DNA of 20,053 bases from UBA1731 sp964567665 (GTDB taxonomy: Bacteria > Verrucomicrobiota > Kiritimatiellia > RFP12 > UBA1067): NCBI GenBank assembly GCA_964567665.1, contig CAZMNN010000045.1, positions 1-20,053 of the forward strand. The letters run 5' to 3'. Position 1 is the first letter of the stretch, and every line of letters starts with the position of its first letter. The position numbers and the translations under genes were made by a program. Shown one piece after another: positions 9,301 through 15,822 of the stretch. The notes below the pieces were generated by a model that saw only the letters and a list, made by a program, of their open reading frames with translations, was not told the origin of the DNA and did no database searches.

Positions 9301-9657
9301 CTGCGCCGTCTTCAGCGCTACGATGAGGCTGAAACGTTCGCCCGTGCGGCAGTGAAGACGCAGCCGAACCTCTATGTGGCGTGGGAAACGCTCGGCTCGT
9401 CCCTGCTTGACCAGAACAAGAATCTTGAAGAGGCTGAAAGCTGCGTGGAGAAGGCGATCAAGCTGTCGAAGACGGAGACGAAGATTGACGACATCCGTAT
9501 GCAGATCACGCTTGCCCGCGTCCAGATCGCGAGAGGCGCGATGGACAAGGCCCGCAGTACGCTGCGCTACATACGGAAACGCACGGCGGAGCTTTCTAAC
9601 TACGACAGGGATCAGTTTGAGTCGCTTGTGAAGGCGGCTTCGACGTCAGGCAAGTAG
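6334..9657 (+). CDS. Large membrane protein with C-terminal TPR repeats, DUF2723-like N-terminus
   Basis: About 1,107 residues. The N-terminal 415 residues contain roughly ten hydrophobic segments (for example near 16-36, 86-104, 125-143, 156-170, 176-214, 220-245, 282-303, 316-333, 348-367 and 391-413). The segment PKYPLWGYFVKLF (near 61-73) recalls the PPGYPLY motif of DUF2723 and related polyprenol-dependent glycosyltransferases, but the acidic residues normally preceding it are absent. After a soluble linker, tetratricopeptide-like helical repeats cover about 600-1090 (patterns such as YEQVLASDAKNRDAL, AWSLLAGVLLQ). AAAGGG at 6320-6325 is only two bases from the ATG at 6328 but eight from the ATG at 6334, so I prefer 6334. 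The gene follows purF by 24 bp and is probably cotranscribed. A role in envelope glycan or secretion assembly is inference. Confidence 0.7.
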   Translation: MSGFRETDSSFKRGSLLAALAVAGVAAVVYALTLADYVFPGTSARMLVQWSGLDVLEFPKYPLWGYFVKLFGGAGPLSSIAFRTNALSLICGVISAYLVCRLMAFAVWQSVKHEASVKFAKGASLIAGIIAALVFVFSTAVWQSSTHLEHRIFDVMWALLAMRVVLIAAGRPRLAIPVAVAAGLFVATGLVESAIFVPYSIAVFFAFLLVLVKNGNGLYGAATLYLLSLVVGLVVFIKCIAAGFLGTEAAEAAKCTSSVGVFLHGLKDALREVRGWFSCPGWLAIVSLTVVPAIACAFAAARALNNDRRWSQYSFHLAMTLCVACATATPLAPEAVLRPLGISPVATSTLVALVAGYLAAYWYLLARTPLPVAEFKEDGVDVAVRIGRAVAPVFCVALVIVLVLSSLVNAFNCGRGRGAFADRCAKEMLDAMGDRTWFVTDGTLDDHLRIAAAAAGRELNLVCLQRDMSDSYLDELSELVEKCGLKAGRTDLKMSLRLGVLPFIQDWFTGDTNIVNEAAVFGVPDFWYMAERTPAPECMFFGGVTKANAASGRALAERFKSFWGRIAPVLWTERNKEGSRNIARCDDPVESLRLQLRRHVGFVGNNLGVFLQDCGMDDEAFATYELVLNTIDPDNVCALFNEFEMARVGVKCAVAKKLEIERKLKAIVDDPKRRYVLWSLSRYYGYIRSPEIFARMGYAWARSGQTGNAIAQVQRAIDFVSADRQTSLLNMMAAIYASGNQLKKSRAVYEQVLASDAKNRDALMGMARIALQSGNEGEARTYLERAAAGAPKGESAGIETAMLLLMNNDLDRARMEMQKITDMHPKNLQAWSLLAGVLLQQVDQAKDKAARAKVLDELENLILAKMEAISDDPRDYFVQMTRGLVYMRKGPAFRKQARDALVIASLSRPDVSIAGDMILGLDIELDDGEAAERHARMVLRRDRHNRLANYVMGSLRLKEGDYSTAETFLRLSVDVERPLAAAQNDLAEVLRRLQRYDEAETFARAAVKTQPNLYVAWETLGSSLLDQNKNLEEAESCVEKAIKLSKTETKIDDIRMQITLARVQIARGAMDKARSTLRYIRKRTAELSNYDRDQFESLVKAASTSGK

Positions 9658-9658
9658 C

Positions 9659-9671
9659 AGACCTTGGGTCT
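9659..9671. terminator. Weak hairpin between convergent genes
   Basis: AGACC-TTG-GGTCT followed by TT lies between the stop of the TPR gene and the stop of mutL, which converge with only 36 bp between them. The 5-bp stem is short, so termination strength is doubtful. Confidence 0.3.
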
Positions 9672-9693
9672 TTCCGCAGGTTCGACGGTGAAG

Positions 9694-11601
9694 TCAGCCG
9701 CCGAACTTGCGGGACAGCTCCCTGTTCGACGTGAAGATCATCACCGGGCGCCCGCGTGGGCAGACGTACGGCATAGATGTGTCGCACAGCTCCTCTACAA
9801 GTTTCGTCGCGGATTCGGTGGTGAACCTGTGAGATATGCCGGCGCATGATCTTGCGATGGATCTTGCGATAAGCTCTTCGCGCCATCTGTCGCCGCGCTT
9901 TGCCCCGGCCTCGCCTATGTCATGGACGACCGAGGCAATCAGCGATGCAGCGTCCTGCCCCGCAATCAGAGACGGCACTGCATCGATCTTCCAGGTGTCT
10001 GCGCCGAACTCCTCCATCTCGAAACCCTGTTTGAGCAGAATCGGCCTGAAACTTTTGAGACGCGCCGACTCAAGCGGAGAGAAATGCACCGTCTCCGGAA
10101 TCAGCAGTGGCTGGGAGACGGCTGCGCCGCCGTATGCCGCCATAAGCTTTTCGTATGCAATCCGCTCCATCGCCGCTTGAGGATTAAGCGTCACTATCCC
10201 CGAATCCGTCTCAAGCAGGAGATATCCGGACTCCGTGTTCGCAAGCACCTTGAACGAGCGCCAAGGACCAGTGGCGGATGAGGGAAGACGAATCTGATTT
10301 TGCCCGGAACGTTCATCAGTCTCCGGTGTCGCTGGAGTTGCGGTTGGCGCGGGTGCGATGTTTGGCGAAGTCGCTTGCGCATCGGTGACGGCTGTCTCGG
10401 GAATGAATCGTATCTTCCCGGATTGCCAGGAAGACAGGTTTGGCTGAAATGGAGCTGCAAACGGAACGCCGTCGGAGACAGCGGATGTTTTTGCCGTCTG
10501 CGCTGCGTCGCCTTCCGGTTGATGCACGTCGGAGACTGTCGGCGGTGTACCCTCCGCATTATTGCTGTGGATCGTCCCGTTGAGAGCGGATGTCAGCGCT
10601 GCGACAATGGCCGCCTTTACGTCTGCTGGATGACGGAACCGGACCTCGCGTTTGGCGGGATGGACGTTTACGTCGACCTCGTGCGGCGGGAGTTCGATGA
10701 ACAGGAACATCGAGGGGCGCGACTCTGTCGTGTTCGACGGATAGGCCTCCTTGAGCGCGTATGCGATTATCGGGGCGGTTGCAGGTCGTCCGTTCACAAA
10801 CACGAACTGCTCGCGCCGTACGGTGTTCGGCGAAGGGCGCGATATGTAGCCGTGAACCGCAACGCCGTTTTCGGAGGATTCGCCGGAATGCGCAACCGGC
10901 ATCAGTTCGTCGGCGAATTCTTGTCCGAAGAGAGCAGATATGCGTTCCTCCAAAGTTGCGCCGGGCGCAAGGCGGTGCAGTTCGCGTCCATCTACGGAGA
11001 GCGAGAAGCCGAGCTGCGGATGGGCGAGAGCGCACACCGTGAACACCGACTTGATGTGACCCTCTTCAGTCGCATACGAGCGCATGAACTTCTTTCGAGC
11101 CGGCACGTTGCAGAAAAGGTCGCGCACCTCTACGCACGTTCCGGGCGGCGCACCGCATTCTGTCACTTCAGCCATATTGCCGGCATTGACGACGATCCGC
11201 GTCCCGGATTCCCGTTCGCGTTCCCGCGTAGTGAGCGTAAAGCGCGACACGGCAGCTATTGACGGAACAGCCTCGCCCCTGAATCCGAGCGTGTCAATCC
11301 TTTCGATGTCATCGACATCACGTATTTTCGATGTGGCCTGGCGTTCGAGCGACAGCAGCGCATCGTCTCGGCTCATGCCGCAGCCGTTGTCGCGCACGGA
11401 GATAAGCTTCTTCCCGCCGGCGGTGATGGCTATGTCTATCCTGTCCGCGCCCGCATCTATGGCGTTTTCCACAAGTTCCTTCAGGGCGGCGGCCGGACGC
11501 TCCACGACCTCCCCGGCCGCAATCTTGTTCGCCACATGGATCGGGAGGATGCGGATGTGTCCGTCGCGCCTTATGGCGCCGCTTCCGGTGTCGTTCGGCA
11601 T
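9694..11601 (-). CDS. mutL: DNA mismatch repair protein MutL
   Basis: A 635-residue MutL. The GHKL ATPase N-terminus is canonical: ENAIDAGAD (45-53), RDNGCGM (70-76), TLGFRGEAVPSI (104-115). A variable proline/threonine-rich linker covers about 330-440, and a C-terminal dimerisation domain ends at GG635. The endonuclease motif DQHAxxE of nicking MutLs is replaced by NPQAAME (473-479), and CPHGRP reads CPRGRP (614-619), so metal-dependent nicking is doubtful. An open frame extends to 12027 but runs through ftsZ in another frame and has no MutL similarity. The ATG at 11601 lies one base after the ftsZ stop (TAAAATG), with no ribosome site of its own, so translation is probably coupled to ftsZ. 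MutS is not in the window. Confidence 0.92.
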   Translation of the reverse strand: MPNDTGSGAIRRDGHIRILPIHVANKIAAGEVVERPAAALKELVENAIDAGADRIDIAITAGGKKLISVRDNGCGMSRDDALLSLERQATSKIRDVDDIERIDTLGFRGEAVPSIAAVSRFTLTTRERERESGTRIVVNAGNMAEVTECGAPPGTCVEVRDLFCNVPARKKFMRSYATEEGHIKSVFTVCALAHPQLGFSLSVDGRELHRLAPGATLEERISALFGQEFADELMPVAHSGESSENGVAVHGYISRPSPNTVRREQFVFVNGRPATAPIIAYALKEAYPSNTTESRPSMFLFIELPPHEVDVNVHPAKREVRFRHPADVKAAIVAALTSALNGTIHSNNAEGTPPTVSDVHQPEGDAAQTAKTSAVSDGVPFAAPFQPNLSSWQSGKIRFIPETAVTDAQATSPNIAPAPTATPATPETDERSGQNQIRLPSSATGPWRSFKVLANTESGYLLLETDSGIVTLNPQAAMERIAYEKLMAAYGGAAVSQPLLIPETVHFSPLESARLKSFRPILLKQGFEMEEFGADTWKIDAVPSLIAGQDAASLIASVVHDIGEAGAKRGDRWREELIARSIARSCAGISHRFTTESATKLVEELCDTSMPYVCPRGRPVMIFTSNRELSRKFGG

Positions 11602-11602
11602 T

Positions 11603-12706
11603 TTATCGGCCAAGTGTGAGATTGCGTCTGAGGTACGTGGGAATGTCGAGATCTTCGTCGTGCCACATCGTCTTTTCGGAATCGGAGAACCTGTCCGGTG
11701 CGGAGAGGGCGGACTCCGAGCTTTTGCGCTTCCGCGTCTGCTCCTTCTGCCGGTGGTGCGTCTGCACCGCGCTCTCTTCGAACACAAGCACTGCCACCGT
11801 GAGCCTTCCCGCGAACACCTCTTCGTCATTGACCGTGCCAAGCTGGAACGAGGCGTTGCGCCCGTAGGCGGACCTGAAGCCGTCTGCCACTTTCGCAACT
11901 TCCGAAAGCCGCAGGTCGTCCCCGGCGAGGATGCCCATGAATATTGATTTCGCCGGTGTGCGCGGACCGCAGGAAAGCAGACGCGAGGCCGAAAGGGCGG
12001 AGAGGACGTCTTCGGCGCGTCCTGCACCCTGCGATGTCGCAGTCGCGAACCGGGCGCGTCCCGCCCCTGCGATGGCTCTGCGCAGACGCTCCTCGTCGAG
12101 CGCTATGTAGCCGGGCTTTCCGATGATGCGCCAAAAGAGCGTTATCGCCGTTGCGAACGTATCTGCCATCCGCTCGAACGAGGCCTTCATGCTGTCGTCG
12201 GATGATGGGTCTGCGACGAGAATGTCAAGCGGCAGGGCGACCGAAGCGTCCGCCTCGTGCTCTATCGACCCAAGCGCGGTGCGGGCGCGGTTAGCCCGCT
12301 CTTCCCCCTCAAATGCGAACGGAAGCGTTGCGAACACGATGGAGACGATGCCCTTGGCTGCCATGTGCTTCACAATTTCGGCGGTTGCGCCGCCGCCCGT
12401 TCCGCCGCCGAGCGCGGCGACTATCACCGCCGTGCGCACACCCTCAAGATGCGGGTCTATCACCTCCGGGTTGTCGAGAAATGCGGCCCGCGCCTCTGCG
12501 GCAAGGCCGCCCGCGCCGCGTCCGGCGAGCCGGTCGCCGCCAAGCAGCGCAAACGGGACGTCTGATGAAGCGCCTGACGACGCATCGGTGTCCACAGCAA
12601 GTGCACGTAGCGGAGAGCCGTATGCGCGGCGTATGCCCCGCGCTGTCGCGGAGCCTGCTCCGCCGACGCCGAGCAGCAGGAGCGATGATTGGGTGTCTGT
12701 TTTCAT
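11603..12706 (-). CDS. ftsZ: Divergent cell division protein FtsZ
   Basis: A 367-residue tubulin-like protein in the FtsZ slot of the dcw cluster. GTP-binding features: GVGGAG (13-18), AVDTDA (37-42) and the signature loop GGGTGGG (100-106, usually GGGTGTG). The T7 loop, which completes the active site of the neighbouring subunit, reads PGYIALDEER (198-207). By alignment with the E. coli NVDFAD segment, Asn207 is Ala202, Asp209 is kept as Asp204, and catalytic Asp212 is Arg207. A linker of about 35 residues ends in a good C-terminal peptide (DEDLDIPTYLRR, 350-361) for binding FtsA. The ATG overlaps the ftsA stop by four bases (ATGA). The fold call is firm; normal GTPase activity is not. Confidence 0.88.
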   Translation of the reverse strand: MKTDTQSSLLLLGVGGAGSATARGIRRAYGSPLRALAVDTDASSGASSDVPFALLGGDRLAGRGAGGLAAEARAAFLDNPEVIDPHLEGVRTAVIVAALGGGTGGGATAEIVKHMAAKGIVSIVFATLPFAFEGEERANRARTALGSIEHEADASVALPLDILVADPSSDDSMKASFERMADTFATAITLFWRIIGKPGYIALDEERLRRAIAGAGRARFATATSQGAGRAEDVLSALSASRLLSCGPRTPAKSIFMGILAGDDLRLSEVAKVADGFRSAYGRNASFQLGTVNDEEVFAGRLTVAVLVFEESAVQTHHRQKEQTRKRKSSESALSAPDRFSDSEKTMWHDEDLDIPTYLRRNLTLGR

Positions 12707-13902
12707 CTGTGTGGCAGAAACTTCCTGAAGATGCTCTTGAACGGATCGAAGAACGACTGCTCGTCGGAGTTGCGCTGTTCAAGCAGCAGTGCGCCGGCGA
12801 TGGTTGCGTACATGGCTGGATGCGTCTCCTTTTCAAGCCCCTCTATGCCGGCCGCGAGCGATCCTATGCGAACCGTTCCGCCGAAGACGTTCCTTGCGAG
12901 AGCGGTCACGCCGGCGAGATACGCTCCGCCGCCAGTCAGAACGATCCCTCCCGTCAGCCTGTGCAGGGCGCCTCCGTCGTCGAGCCTTTCGCGCAGCACG
13001 GAGAAGAGTTCGCCCATTCTGGCGTTGACTACGGTGTCGAGTGCGCTCATCGGCACGGATGCGCCGCCGGCGGACGTCAATGAGGACGGCAGTTCTATCC
13101 GTCCCGTGCGTTCCTGCGACAGGACTGCGTGGGCCGAGCGCTTCAGCGTCTCCGCCTGCGCCATGGACAGGTTGAATGCGAGGCGGACGTCGTTTGTGAC
13201 ATGGTCTCCGCCCACACCGATCGTGCCTGCGCTGAACATCCTTCCGTCGGCGAATGCGGCGTAGGAGGTGGAGCCGCCGCCGAGGTCTATCAGAAGCGTG
13301 CCGGCCGCCTTGTCCTCCGGAGAGAGCGTCGCCTCCGCCGCGCATCGTCCGGCAAAGTAGGATTCGGATATCTCAAGCTTTGCGGAAGATGCCGCCGAAC
13401 GGGCGTCTTCGATGCGAGCCTTGCTGCCGTGCACCATGAGCGTACGAAGCTTCAGAATCTTTCCGGACATCCCCTTGGGCGACGTTATGCCGTTGAGTCC
13501 GTCAAGCCCGTATCCGAGTTCGGATGTGTCCAAGAGTGTGCGGTCGTCCCCGATTCCGGCGTCACAGGAGCGGTTGTATACCTCCGTGATGTCGTCCTCG
13601 GTCACCGTCTTGTCAATCTGCCACTGCGACTCGTACTGTCCTGTGCTGACGTGCGGACCGGATACGGCAAGCGCTGCGCGTCCGATGGAGTATCCGTTCT
13701 CGCTTTCGAGGTGTCTCAGGAGCGACGTCACAGACACGCTGGCCTGGTCTATGTCCGTTATCTGGCTTTTGCGTACGCCGGAGGACGGAATGTCGCCGTG
13801 CGCGACGATGGAGATGCGTCCGGGGCCGAGCGGTTCGGCGATTGCCATGACTGTGCGCGAAGTGCCGATTTCAAGCGCTGCGATTGGGTCTGATAGGTTC
13901 AT
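12703..13902 (-). CDS. ftsA: Cell division protein FtsA
   Basis: A 399-residue actin-like ATPase that anchors FtsZ to the membrane. The phosphate-1 loop is in ALEIGTSRT (residues 9-17), phosphate-2 in LIDLGGGSTS (near 202-211) and the adenosine loop in VLTGGGAYLAG (near 329-339). The SHS2/1C domain lies between the two halves. The protein ends in an amphipathic, basic-aromatic helix (SFFDPFKSIFRKFLPHR), the usual membrane-targeting tail. I take the ATG at 13902, seven bases after the ftsQ stop; the frame is open to an ATG at 13938, but those 12 residues overlap ftsQ and precede the conserved start. Confidence 0.93.
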   Translation of the reverse strand: MNLSDPIAALEIGTSRTVMAIAEPLGPGRISIVAHGDIPSSGVRKSQITDIDQASVSVTSLLRHLESENGYSIGRAALAVSGPHVSTGQYESQWQIDKTVTEDDITEVYNRSCDAGIGDDRTLLDTSELGYGLDGLNGITSPKGMSGKILKLRTLMVHGSKARIEDARSAASSAKLEISESYFAGRCAAEATLSPEDKAAGTLLIDLGGGSTSYAAFADGRMFSAGTIGVGGDHVTNDVRLAFNLSMAQAETLKRSAHAVLSQERTGRIELPSSLTSAGGASVPMSALDTVVNARMGELFSVLRERLDDGGALHRLTGGIVLTGGGAYLAGVTALARNVFGGTVRIGSLAAGIEGLEKETHPAMYATIAGALLLEQRNSDEQSFFDPFKSIFRKFLPHR

Positions 13903-13909
13903 TCGCTGT

Positions 13910-14752
13910 TCATTCAACCTTTGTCGGATCGTCCGCATAGATGCGGCTTGGCGTATGCCAATCCGTGGCGTTCCAGAGTTTAGTGCCGGCGGCGACGTTG
14001 CACTTCACCACAGACGTGAGCCGCGCAAGCTGATTCGTGAGTGAGATGCGTGATGCCCTTGACGGCTTGTCCATATCCTCCCAGGCGATCTTGGCGCGTG
14101 AGGAGTCGCCAAGCGTCGCCAAGACGTAATCTGGCTTGAACGTCTCCACCTCCTGTATCTTCAGCACGTCGTACTCAGGGGCTGACGCCTCCTGCAGAAG
14201 ATGCAGCGCAGCCAGCGCCATTCCGGAGAGCGACTTGCCGTTGGCCACTGCGTTCTTTTTCGTCTCGCGGATTATAGGCAGAAGGGCGGAGTGCTTCCGA
14301 GGATACCAGAATATCACGCCTTCGCGGTCGGCGACGTTGTTTTTCGATGCATTTGCGCCGTGTCCGATCACACGTGCGACCGGAATCCGCTCGATCACCT
14401 CGATGCGCACGAAGTTTGGCAGACGGCGCGTAATCCTGATGTCGCGGATGTTTGGTGCACACTCCAACAGCCTGTCGCGCAGTTTAGGAAAGTCCACGTG
14501 CGCGAGATTTACGCCGTTCGTAAGCCCGAAGTGATTGACTATGAGACGCGGTTCAATCACCTTGCCTCCTGTAATCTCTATCTGCTCACCTGAATCCGTC
14601 ACGCAGCACTGGCGTTCGTACGTCTCCGCGAGTTTGCCGCATATCGCCGCAATTCCCCATGCGGCAAGCGCAAATGCGGCGACGCACGCAAGGATGACGG
14701 CGCTCAATGCCCTGCCGTTTCCCTTGGATGTCGTCGCTGTCTTTCTCTTCAT
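13910..14752 (-). CDS. ftsQ: Cell division protein FtsQ/DivIB
   Basis: A 280-residue bitopic membrane protein. A short basic cytoplasmic tail (MKRKTATTSKG) is followed by one transmembrane helix (residues about 16-38) and a periplasmic POTRA domain (about 58-130). The POTRA domain has the typical pattern of a cleft helix followed by IRDIRITRRLPNFVRIEVIER. The C-terminal beta domain carries the FtsQ-type FWYPRK segment. It links early and late divisome proteins. Overall identity is modest, and the call rests on topology plus its place between ddl and ftsA. Confidence 0.85.
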   Translation of the reverse strand: MKRKTATTSKGNGRALSAVILACVAAFALAAWGIAAICGKLAETYERQCCVTDSGEQIEITGGKVIEPRLIVNHFGLTNGVNLAHVDFPKLRDRLLECAPNIRDIRITRRLPNFVRIEVIERIPVARVIGHGANASKNNVADREGVIFWYPRKHSALLPIIRETKKNAVANGKSLSGMALAALHLLQEASAPEYDVLKIQEVETFKPDYVLATLGDSSRAKIAWEDMDKPSRASRISLTNQLARLTSVVKCNVAAGTKLWNATDWHTPSRIYADDPTKVE

Positions 14753-14782
14753 GTTCTCGTTGTCCCGTTCCTGTCGGCGCGT

Positions 14783-14791
14783 ATTTTACCA
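14783..14791 (-). promoter_or_regulatory. Internal extended -10 promoter before ftsQ
   Basis: TGGTAAAAT on the minus strand (5 of 6 for the -10 hexamer, plus TGn) lies in the 69-bp gap between ddl and ftsQ. The predicted start would give a leader of about 24 nt. It would let ftsQAZ-mutL be transcribed separately from ddl. Confidence 0.4.
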
Positions 14792-14821
14792 CAAGTGCTG
14801 GGCGCCGTATGCCGCATACCG

Positions 14822-15721
14822 TCAAGCCCTGTCAAAAGCCGCAGAGGCGATTATCCTGTCGCACAGTTCCGGGAAGGGAATGCCGGCCTTGTCCGCCGCC
14901 TTTGGAACGAGGGAGTGTCCGGTCATGCCGGGAAGGGTGTTCAGTTCAAGGACGAACGGACGCGACTTCGCGTCGATGCGGAAGTCCACGCGCACCACGC
15001 CCCTGCATCCGCAGGCGCGGTATGCGTCGACTGCAGTCTGCTGGACGAACGGCAGGAACGGATCGTCGGGGAAGACGTAGCGCGTATCGTTGGAATTGTA
15101 CTTTTCGTCGTACCCGTACCATCCGTTCTTTGCGCAAATCTCAATCACGGGGAGCGGTCTTCCGTCCATCACGGCGACTGTCATCTCGCGCCCGTCGATG
15201 AACTCCTCGACCATCACTTCGCCTTTGCCGCCTTGCGCCGCAAGGGCGGCGTCAAGCGCGGGCTTCCATGCGTCGAACTCCGCCACCTTCGAGATTCCAA
15301 CGGACGAGCCGTCGCATGGCGGCTTCACTACGAGTGGTGTCGCTATCGGCGGAGTCTTGGCACCGGGCGATGCAAGCGTCCATTTCGCCGTCGGGACGCC
15401 GTTCATCTCAAGCACCATCTTTGTCTTTATCTTGTCCATCGCGATCTGCGACGACCTTGCGCCAGGCCCCGTGTACGGTATGCGCCTTGCGTCCAGCTCC
15501 GCCTGGACGCCGCCCGATTCCCCCCAGCCGCCGTGCAGGGCGAGAAAGCAGACGTCGCAGTCGGGAACCGCCTTTGTGGAGTTCTCTTCAAGCACAACGG
15601 GGATGACATCGTATCTGTCGAGCGATGCCAAGGCTTCGGCGACATTCCTGCCGCTGACGAGCGATACGTTCCGTTCATTCGAAACGCCGCCCATAAGTAC
15701 GCATATCTTCTTGCGGTTCAT
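14822..15721 (-). CDS. ddl: D-alanine--D-alanine ligase
   Basis: A 299-residue ATP-grasp ligase that joins two D-alanines for peptidoglycan precursors. Visible motifs: GGVSNERNVS near the start (catalytic Glu), LHGGWGESGGVQ (near 68-79), the ATP loop PPCDGSSVG (near 137-145), the omega-loop tyrosine in WYGYDEKY, and the metal site ELNTLPGMTGHS. Length matches DdlA/B (about 300-306). The frame runs 21 bases further upstream from a TTG, but the conserved KICVLMGG strand begins straight after the ATG at 15721. No ribosome site is visible, and the likely -10 box lies only ten bases upstream. It is the first gene of the division cluster here; murB and murC, often next to it, are absent. Confidence 0.94.
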   Translation of the reverse strand: MNRKKICVLMGGVSNERNVSLVSGRNVAEALASLDRYDVIPVVLEENSTKAVPDCDVCFLALHGGWGESGGVQAELDARRIPYTGPGARSSQIAMDKIKTKMVLEMNGVPTAKWTLASPGAKTPPIATPLVVKPPCDGSSVGISKVAEFDAWKPALDAALAAQGGKGEVMVEEFIDGREMTVAVMDGRPLPVIEICAKNGWYGYDEKYNSNDTRYVFPDDPFLPFVQQTAVDAYRACGCRGVVRVDFRIDAKSRPFVLELNTLPGMTGHSLVPKAADKAGIPFPELCDRIIASAAFDRA

Positions 15722-15730
15722 ATGACGTGG

Positions 15731-15739
15731 ATTATAGCA
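15731..15739 (-). promoter_or_regulatory. Extended -10 promoter of ddl and the division cluster
   Basis: TGCTATAAT on the minus strand is a perfect extended -10 box. A poor -35 (CAGACA) sits at 15-bp spacing. Its start would fall at about 15724, three or four bases before the ddl ATG, so the mRNA would be nearly leaderless. Confidence 0.6.
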
Positions 15740-15822
15740 CAACCGGGAGGTTGTCTGATGGCGTATTCCCGCCCATTGTCATGTTGTAGGCTGTTGTTAA
15801 CCATGTTTGCCGCCTTGTTTCG

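Noticed and set aside
11602..12027. Upstream extension of the mutL frame
   Set aside because: It overlaps ftsZ in another frame and is basic/serine-rich without MutL similarity; ATG 11601 matches the family start.
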